From positions 3,286,001 to 3,350,000 of the forward strand of contig NZ_CP097128.1 in NCBI RefSeq assembly GCF_023330685.1: a stretch of DNA of 64,000 nt. Reading direction: 5' to 3'. Source of the stretch: Conexibacter sp. DBS9H8 (GTDB lineage Bacteria > Actinomycetota > Thermoleophilia > Solirubrobacterales > Solirubrobacteraceae). Within the stretch, counting starts at the first letter, position 1, and each line of letters opens with the position of its first letter. Positions 59,403-64,000 of this stretch are shown here, one piece after another. Position numbers and translations under genes: made by a program. Under the pieces are notes generated by a model. It saw nothing but the letters and a program-made list of their open reading frames with translations. It was not told the DNA's origin and made no database searches.

Positions 59403-60867
59403 TGCCCACCTCCTCTGCATCGGGACTGATCCGGGACGCCGCCGCAGCAGCAGGTGGCTGCGCCGGCGGCGGGGCCGACGCGGGCGGCGGGGACTGAGCT
59501 GGCGGCACGACCGGCGCCACCTGGCGCACCTCGTTGACCTGCGCCGTGTGCCAGCCGACGACCTGCGCCATCCGATCTGCGGCACCCAAAGGTGCGGGCA
59601 GCGGCGTCGCCGAGCGCGTGAACCCGTGCTCGGCCAGCACGAAGAGCCCATAGAACAACCCCGGCGCCAGCGCCACCACGAAGAGTCCGCCGATCCCCAC
59701 CGCCAAGCCCGTCAGCCCGCCGTGCAGGATCTCACCGGCGATCACCGCCAACGTCAGCACCAGCACGAACTTCGACAGGATCACGGCCGCCAGCAATCGG
59801 CCCAGTCGCTCGCCCGCGTGGCGCAGCCGCGGCCAGATCCGAGCCGCCAGGATCAGCGGCAGGAACAGGACCGCCGCGTAGATCGCCATCTCCCGCAGCA
59901 GCAGTTCCGCCGCCACCGCCACCGCGGCGATCACCCCGAAGATGGCGAACATTGCGGCCGGGAACGCCGCCAGCTTTGCGATCATCCCGAGCTTCACCAG
60001 CACACCACCGTGCGCTGCCGCCATCGCCGAAGCCTTCGCGACTGCGCCCAACGCGAGGAACAGCGCAGCCGCGATATGCAACACGTGCGTCGCTTCCTGC
60101 AAGTTCGGACCGGCGATGTCGCCACTGGCCGCATCGACGATCTTCAACGCCGCCATCACCAGCGCCGTTGCCGCGAACGTCATCACCGCCGCGAAGGGCA
60201 CCGCGCGCAGCGCGCCTGCAACCAGCGCCCCATCGCCGGCCACCGCCCCTTCCAGCAGCGCTATCAACAACGCGAACGCCGCCACCCCCGCGGCGAAGAT
60301 CGCGACCCGCTGGTAGAGGTCGTGGTACCACGGCGCGCTCAGGTCCGCGCTCGTTCCCTTCGAGATGGTGTGGGCGATCGTTTCGGAGAAGAACGCCGCA
60401 CCGGCGGCGATGGCTGATGTGCGCAAGTACGACTGCGGCGAGTCGGCCGGCACCGCAGCTTGCCCCGTCGTCGAACCGGGCGGCCCCGACCCCGAGCCCG
60501 ACCCCGAGCTGCCGCTGCTCGAAAGGGCGCTGCCCGCCCCGCTCCCGATCTTGTTCGCCAGCCAGCTGCACGGCTTCGCGACCCAGCCGTCGGTGAACGT
60601 CTTACATGCGAACGAGCCGCCGACGCTCACCACCTTGCCCACGACGGTGCCGGCGACGCTGACTGTTCCCTTTCCGAGATTGACGGCAACCGTTGAGCCA
60701 TTGGAGACGAACCAGCCGATGCCGTTCCCGATCGAGCAGGCGACGCCGATCACCGGGATGCCGCAGAGATCTGCCTGAGCGGACGCCGGGCGCGGGATCA
60801 GCGTCACGCAGAAGACGGCGGCCGTGAGCATGGCTGCCACGCCGAGCCGCTGCACGCTATGGGGCAC
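59389..60867 (-). CDS. VirB6/TrbL-like polytopic protein
   Basis: This 492-aa protein has a signal-like first helix (LGVAAMLTAAVFCVTLIPRP). A Ser/Gly-rich extracellular part with four Cys and at least six membrane segments in residues 170-420 follow. The C-terminal Pro/Ala-rich tail is disordered. This layout fits VirB6/TrbL of T4SS membrane channels. It overlaps the VirB8-like gene by 11 bases and SCO6880 by 14. Confidence 0.8.
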   Translation of the reverse strand: MPHSVQRLGVAAMLTAAVFCVTLIPRPASAQADLCGIPVIGVACSIGNGIGWFVSNGSTVAVNLGKGTVSVAGTVVGKVVSVGGSFACKTFTDGWVAKPCSWLANKIGSGAGSALSSSGSSGSGSGSGPPGSTTGQAAVPADSPQSYLRTSAIAAGAAFFSETIAHTISKGTSADLSAPWYHDLYQRVAIFAAGVAAFALLIALLEGAVAGDGALVAGALRAVPFAAVMTFAATALVMAALKIVDAASGDIAGPNLQEATHVLHIAAALFLALGAVAKASAMAAAHGGVLVKLGMIAKLAAFPAAMFAIFGVIAAVAVAAELLLREMAIYAAVLFLPLILAARIWPRLRHAGERLGRLLAAVILSKFVLVLTLAVIAGEILHGGLTGLAVGIGGLFVVALAPGLFYGLFVLAEHGFTRSATPLPAPLGAADRMAQVVGWHTAQVNEVRQVAPVVPPAQSPPPASAPPPAQPPAAAAASRISPDAEEVGSGDE

Positions 60868-61414
60868 CGGGGAATCTCCTGAAGTCGCTCAGCAGCGCGC
60901 CAAACGACCGGCTCGCCTGACCGGTCGTGCCGTTTGCCGGAGGTGTGGCGTCAGCGACGGCCGTCTGCATCCGCCCGTTCGCGCGCCACTCCGTTCCATC
61001 CCACTTGGCGCGCACATCAGTGAGCGACCAGTCGCTGATCACTCCCAGCGGGTTCCCTGCCGCGATCGCGAAGTGCCAGGTCTCGATCAGCGCCGCGTTC
61101 GCTGAGTACTGCTTGATCCGATACAGCAGATCGCCGCTGTAGTTCAGCTCGCCGTGCCCGCTGTGGGGCGGCCCGCTGGCCGCCCCATTCAGCGCCAAGG
61201 CGACCGCGGCCAGCGCCCCCGCCCGCGTGTCCTGATGGATGCTCGCCGGCGGCTGCTCGACGGTCCTGGTCACCGTCCTAGTGCCAGGCGTGTGAACCAG
61301 CCACCCGATCAGCCCGGCGACCACCGCGATCACGAGCGCACCCGCGGCCAGGCCGCCGCGGCGCGACACGCCACTGTGCGCAGGGCGGTTCGGGATCGGG
61401 CCGCGGCCAGACAT
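60857..61414 (-). CDS. VirB8-like T4SS membrane protein
   Basis: This 185-aa protein has one N-terminal membrane helix (AGALVIAVVAGLIGWLVHTP). The periplasmic-type domain includes LLYRIKQYSANAALIETWHF and SDWSLTDVRAKWDGTEWRAN. The topology is that of VirB8/TcpC proteins, which scaffold the channel. It overlaps the pilin-like stop by one base. Confidence 0.75.
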   Translation of the reverse strand: MSGRGPIPNRPAHSGVSRRGGLAAGALVIAVVAGLIGWLVHTPGTRTVTRTVEQPPASIHQDTRAGALAAVALALNGAASGPPHSGHGELNYSGDLLYRIKQYSANAALIETWHFAIAAGNPLGVISDWSLTDVRAKWDGTEWRANGRMQTAVADATPPANGTTGQASRSFGALLSDFRRFPGAP

Positions 61415-61704
61415 CAGATCAACAGCCCGAGGCCCCAGAACCAGTTGATGATTGCCGTGGCGCCGGCGATCAACGCCGCTCCCGCTGCGGCCCAGCCCAT
61501 CATGCTCCGGCCGCGGGTGGCGACTCCGTAGTTGCCGCCGTGACCACCGACGGCACTCATCGCGCCGCCGAACACGAAGCCGATCGCGGCGAGTATCAGC
61601 CCTGTGGCGACGAGCGTGTCGAGCAGATCCTGGAGAGGCTTGTCGATCGGCCCGATCTTCGGGGTGGCGTTGACGCTGAACGCGAACGCGAGAATGTGAT
61701 GCAT
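61414..61704 (-). CDS. VirB2/DUF6112-like small membrane protein
   Basis: This 96-aa protein has two membrane segments (LVATGLILAAIGFVFGGAMS and AAAGAALIAGATAIINWFWG) joined by a Gly-rich loop. This topology is that of T4SS pilin-like or DUF6112 proteins. It is coupled by a 1-base overlap to the VirB8-like gene and 3 bases from the coiled-coil gene. Confidence 0.75.
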   Translation of the reverse strand: MHHILAFAFSVNATPKIGPIDKPLQDLLDTLVATGLILAAIGFVFGGAMSAVGGHGGNYGVATRGRSMMGWAAAGAALIAGATAIINWFWGLGLLI

Positions 61705-61707
61705 CTC

Positions 61708-62040
61708 CTACCTCCTGTGGTGGCGGGTTCGGTGATGGGTGCGGCGCCCGCGAAGCTCCGCGTGCAAGCGCGAGAGCTCCGCTGCTCGCCGGGAACTCAG
61801 TCTCCGCAAGCGCGTGATCTCCGCTTCCTGCCGGTTACTCAATCCCTGCAGTCGCTGGAGCTCTCCCTGTACGACGACCAGTTGGCGACGCGTAGCTACC
61901 AGTGCAGACGGGGCGCGATGGCGCCGCGGCGGCGCGGCCGAAGAGCCGGCTACAGCTGCCAGTGCTAGTGCTGCGACGGCCAGCAGCACGCTTGTGGCTC
62001 CGAGCAGGCGGCGATGCTCGGACAGCCAGCGGGCGATCAT
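61708..62040 (-). CDS. Membrane-anchored coiled-coil protein
   Basis: This 110-aa protein has one membrane helix (RLLGATSVLLAVAALALAAV). A coiled coil follows (RQLVVVQGELQRLQGLSNRQ onward) and the C-terminus is His/Arg-rich. The ATG at 62040 overlaps the stop of the MinD-like gene (62037-62040). It may be a structural T4SS component. No family is recognised. Confidence 0.65.
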   Translation of the reverse strand: MIARWLSEHRRLLGATSVLLAVAALALAAVAGSSAAPPRRHRAPSALVATRRQLVVVQGELQRLQGLSNRQEAEITRLRRLSSRRAAELSRLHAELRGRRTHHRTRHHRR

Positions 62041-63200
62041 CGGCACCACCCCTCGGCCAGGCTCGCCGCGAGGCGTTTGATGTCCACCCGCGTGCGCACG
62101 CCGAGCTGGTTGATGTCGAGCGCCGCCTGGTCGATCTGGCTGGCGAGCGCGTCGTCACGATGCACGCGCAGCACCCGGCGTGAGTCGAGGATCCCGTCGG
62201 CCATCGCAAGCGCCTCCCGAACGTTCCGTGACGGTCGGTTGGGGACGACGTTCAGCGCGACCTGAAGCGGTAGAGCCGGGTAGCTCTCCCGCAGGAACTG
62301 AAGGATGTGCCGCAGCTGGTAGTCGACGGTCGCCATCGTCGGGGTGGTCACGACCAGCGCCTCGTCCACTGCCGCGTAGGCCCAGCGGCACGTTTCGTGT
62401 TTGATCCCGGCGCCGGGCGGCAGATCGAGCAGCACGACTTGGAAGAACCGTCGGACGGTCGCCAGCGCGCCGTCGAGCACCTCGGGCGTGACCGCGTCGA
62501 TCTCACGCGGCTCCCGCGGCGCTCTGAGAAGCAGCGCCCCGGAGCCGAACGACATCAGGTGAGGCAGCAGATCGCCGACATCGTGGATCTCGTCACGCCG
62601 GCGGTACACGTCGAGGATCGAAGACTCGCGCTGCGCCTCCGCGGGCGCCGTGGCGACCGCCGTCCCCCACTCGAGGTCGAGATCCACGAGCAGCGTGTTC
62701 TGGCGCAGCCCACCCTGGAAGGCGTCTGCGAGCGAGCGGGCGATCGTCGTCTTGCCGATCCCGCCCTTGATCGAGGAGACCGCCAGCACCACGCTGCGTG
62801 ACATCCCCCGCACGCGCAGCCTCGCAAGCTGTGCGTCGCAGTCCCGTTCCTCCGCCACCAGCTTGTCGGTCAGCAGCGCCCGCGCCCGGTGCCGAAGCGC
62901 CGGCCGGTTGCCGGACGGCGTTCTGGTCGGTGGGGAGTCCTGCGGAGGAGGCACAGCCAAAGCCGCAGGCGCACTTTGAGGCCGAGCTGACAGCAGCCGG
63001 CCCGGGCCGTTGGCGTCGTCCCGCACCTGCGCATCCGGCGAACCGGTGTCCGTGCCGCCGTAGTCGCCCGCCGATGGAACGCCGAGCGGCGTCAGCTCGA
63101 CCCACTCCTCATCCTCCGCCGCATAGATGGAGTCAGCGGTGATCACCGCTTCCCCCGATGCAGCCGGGTCGTCTAGGTTCTCTGGGTCTTTGGTGCTCAC
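62037..63200 (-). CDS. MinD/ParA-like ATPase heading the T4SS operon
   Basis: This 387-aa protein has a disordered acidic N-terminus (residues 1-100) and the Walker A SIKGGIGKTT (143-152). The switch motif is LLVDLDLEWGTAVATA and the Walker B LLDLPPGAG. It resembles TadZ/MinD-type ATPases that position secretion systems, as well as ParA. The GTG at 63200 follows AGGAGGG, six bases before. It is divergent from a TetR gene, which likely regulates the operon. Confidence 0.88.
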   Translation of the reverse strand: MSTKDPENLDDPAASGEAVITADSIYAAEDEEWVELTPLGVPSAGDYGGTDTGSPDAQVRDDANGPGRLLSARPQSAPAALAVPPPQDSPPTRTPSGNRPALRHRARALLTDKLVAEERDCDAQLARLRVRGMSRSVVLAVSSIKGGIGKTTIARSLADAFQGGLRQNTLLVDLDLEWGTAVATAPAEAQRESSILDVYRRRDEIHDVGDLLPHLMSFGSGALLLRAPREPREIDAVTPEVLDGALATVRRFFQVVLLDLPPGAGIKHETCRWAYAAVDEALVVTTPTMATVDYQLRHILQFLRESYPALPLQVALNVVPNRPSRNVREALAMADGILDSRRVLRVHRDDALASQIDQAALDINQLGVRTRVDIKRLAASLAEGWCR

Positions 63201-63228
63201 CAACCCTCCTAACCTATTTCAGCGACAG

Positions 63229-63918
63229 ATGAACTCACGGGACCGTAGCTCGAAGCCTGGACGGAACAAAGAAACCCCCACCAGCCGGGGGCAAACGCGC
63301 CCGGCGGCGCCCGACACCCCCGAGCTCGCCGAGCGCCGCGCACAGGCCCCTGCGGCACAGGCGCTGATCAAAGCGACCCGCCGGCTGCTCGCCGAGGGCG
63401 GGCCCGAATGGGCGACCGACAAGCGCATCCACGACACCGCCACCCGCCCGGGGGGTCGCAAGGGCTTCCCGCTCGGCACGATCCGCTACTACTTCGGCGG
63501 CCGCGAGCGCCTCCTGATCTACGTCGCCCGCTACGAGCAGCGCGACCTGTTGGACCGCGTGCGCCGGGCACTACTCGCGGTGAAAGCCGCAGACGAGCTT
63601 CCCGCAACCCTGGCCAAGCTGGCCGAAGATCACGACCACTTCCAGGTCAGCCTCGGGCTACTCACGGAGGCGCGCCAGATGCCGGAGCTCAAGGCAGACC
63701 AGGCCAGCGGATGGGTAGATTGGCTTGCCAAGCTCACCGAGATGATCCGAGAACTACAGGGGCGGGGCATCGTGCGCGCCGATCACGACCCATACGCGCT
63801 GGCCCTGCTCTGGAGTTCGATCACGGTCGGACTGGCCGCCCACCGCCTCGCGGACCCCGACACTGCCCTGCAGCCGGCGCTCGAGCTCGCGCAGCGCTAC
63901 GCCGCCTCGCTCCCGTAA
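63229..63918 (+). CDS. TetR-like regulator divergent from the T4SS operon
   Basis: This 229-aa protein has a basic N-terminal tail and a TetR-like helix-turn-helix (KRIHDTATRPGGRKGFPLGT, then IRYYFGGRERLLIYVARYEQ). The C-terminal helical domain is of TetR type. The ATG at 63229 lies 29 bases from the divergent MinD-like start, so it is placed to control the 51566-63200 operon. The remaining 63919-64000 has no gene I can see. Confidence 0.82.
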   Translation: MNSRDRSSKPGRNKETPTSRGQTRPAAPDTPELAERRAQAPAAQALIKATRRLLAEGGPEWATDKRIHDTATRPGGRKGFPLGTIRYYFGGRERLLIYVARYEQRDLLDRVRRALLAVKAADELPATLAKLAEDHDHFQVSLGLLTEARQMPELKADQASGWVDWLAKLTEMIRELQGRGIVRADHDPYALALLWSSITVGLAAHRLADPDTALQPALELAQRYAASLP

Positions 63919-64000
63919 GCGCGCCGGCTGTCGCCCGGCGCCCGACCGGGACCTGCCTGGCGCCCCGGCGGGCAGCGTCGGTGGGCTTGTCAGCCAACAT

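Larger units (their letters stand above)
27047..64000. mobile_element. Integrative conjugative element (partial, right end outside window)
   Basis: Starting at the 3' end of tRNA-Ser(CGA), the DNA holds all the main modules of a conjugative element. These are a Rep/ParA/ParB unit, a MobF relaxase (41588-44788), a full T4SS operon (51566-63200) and a VirD4 coupling protein. Accessory cargo includes type I RM, CBASS, a PIN-domain pair and an unknown operon. The base composition looks lower in GC than the left chromosome. No integrase, excisionase or second attachment site is seen, so the other end must lie past 64000. The tRNA location plus missing integrase is inference, and a circular plasmid contig is unlikely because chromosomal genes flank it. 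Confidence 0.8.

Noticed and set aside
63919..64000. Right end of the element in the window
   Set aside because: No tRNA repeat, integrase or inverted end is seen in the last 82 bases, so the element is taken to continue past the window.

Overview
The window comes from a very GC-rich actinobacterium. I infer the class Thermoleophilia, probably Solirubrobacterales, from the rpmG-secE-nusG-rplK-rplA block, the extreme GC3, many leaderless-looking starts and the protein repertoire. No rRNA or phylogenetic computation was possible, so this placement is tentative.

Positions 1 to about 27.0 kb are ordinary chromosome. From the left there is a DoxX-like membrane protein and a small membrane protein. 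Next comes the ribosomal/transcription block (rplA, rplK, nusG, secE, rpmG, all on the minus strand), which is interrupted by a plus-strand AAA ATPase gene. Then follow a 2-hydroxyacid dehydrogenase, a GAP/LysE-type membrane protein, an SRPBCC protein, methylmalonate-semialdehyde dehydrogenase and a methyltransferase. A sulfide-oxidation cluster (sulfide:quinone oxidoreductase, MBL-rhodanese protein, sulfurtransferase) is followed by a ClC channel, a remnant of a molybdopterin oxidoreductase among repeats, a LysR regulator, universal stress proteins, a secreted His-rich protein, a metallophosphoesterase, a subtilase and tadA. A P450/TetR/SDR unit shares a matched pair of palindromic operators. 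This part ends at a tRNA-Ser(CGA) gene at 26959-27046.

From the 3' end of that tRNA to the window end lies most of an integrative conjugative element or integrated plasmid. Its far end and its integrase are outside the window. The left module (27.5-32.3 kb, plus strand) is a chain of start/stop-overlapping genes: a replication-initiator-like protein with a DnaA N-terminal-like domain, ParA, a ParB/RHH-like partner, small zinc-ribbon and wHTH proteins, and a PIN-domain protein with an unknown 297-aa partner. A type I restriction-modification system (hsdM-hsdS-hsdR) and an uncharacterised four-gene operon follow on the minus strand, then a MobF relaxase on the plus strand.

At 45.9-49.9 kb is a complete anti-phage CBASS operon of the HORMA/TRIP13 kind: a TRIP13-like AAA+ ATPase, a Cap8-like protein, a bacterial HORMA protein, a CD-NTase and a TIR-SAVED effector. 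It is translationally coupled throughout and is flanked by a divergent regulator pair and an orphan PD-(D/E)XK-like protein. The last 12 kb (51.6-63.2 kb, minus strand) is a type IV secretion/conjugation operon: MinD-like ATPase, pilin-like, VirB8-like, VirB6-like, SCO6880-like, VirB4, primase, an OmpR-like pseudo-receiver regulator and a VirD4 coupling protein. A divergent TetR regulator heads it. The element therefore moves itself (relaxase, T4SS), maintains itself (Rep, ParA/B) and carries a defence island (type I RM, CBASS, and possibly the PIN pair and the unknown operon).
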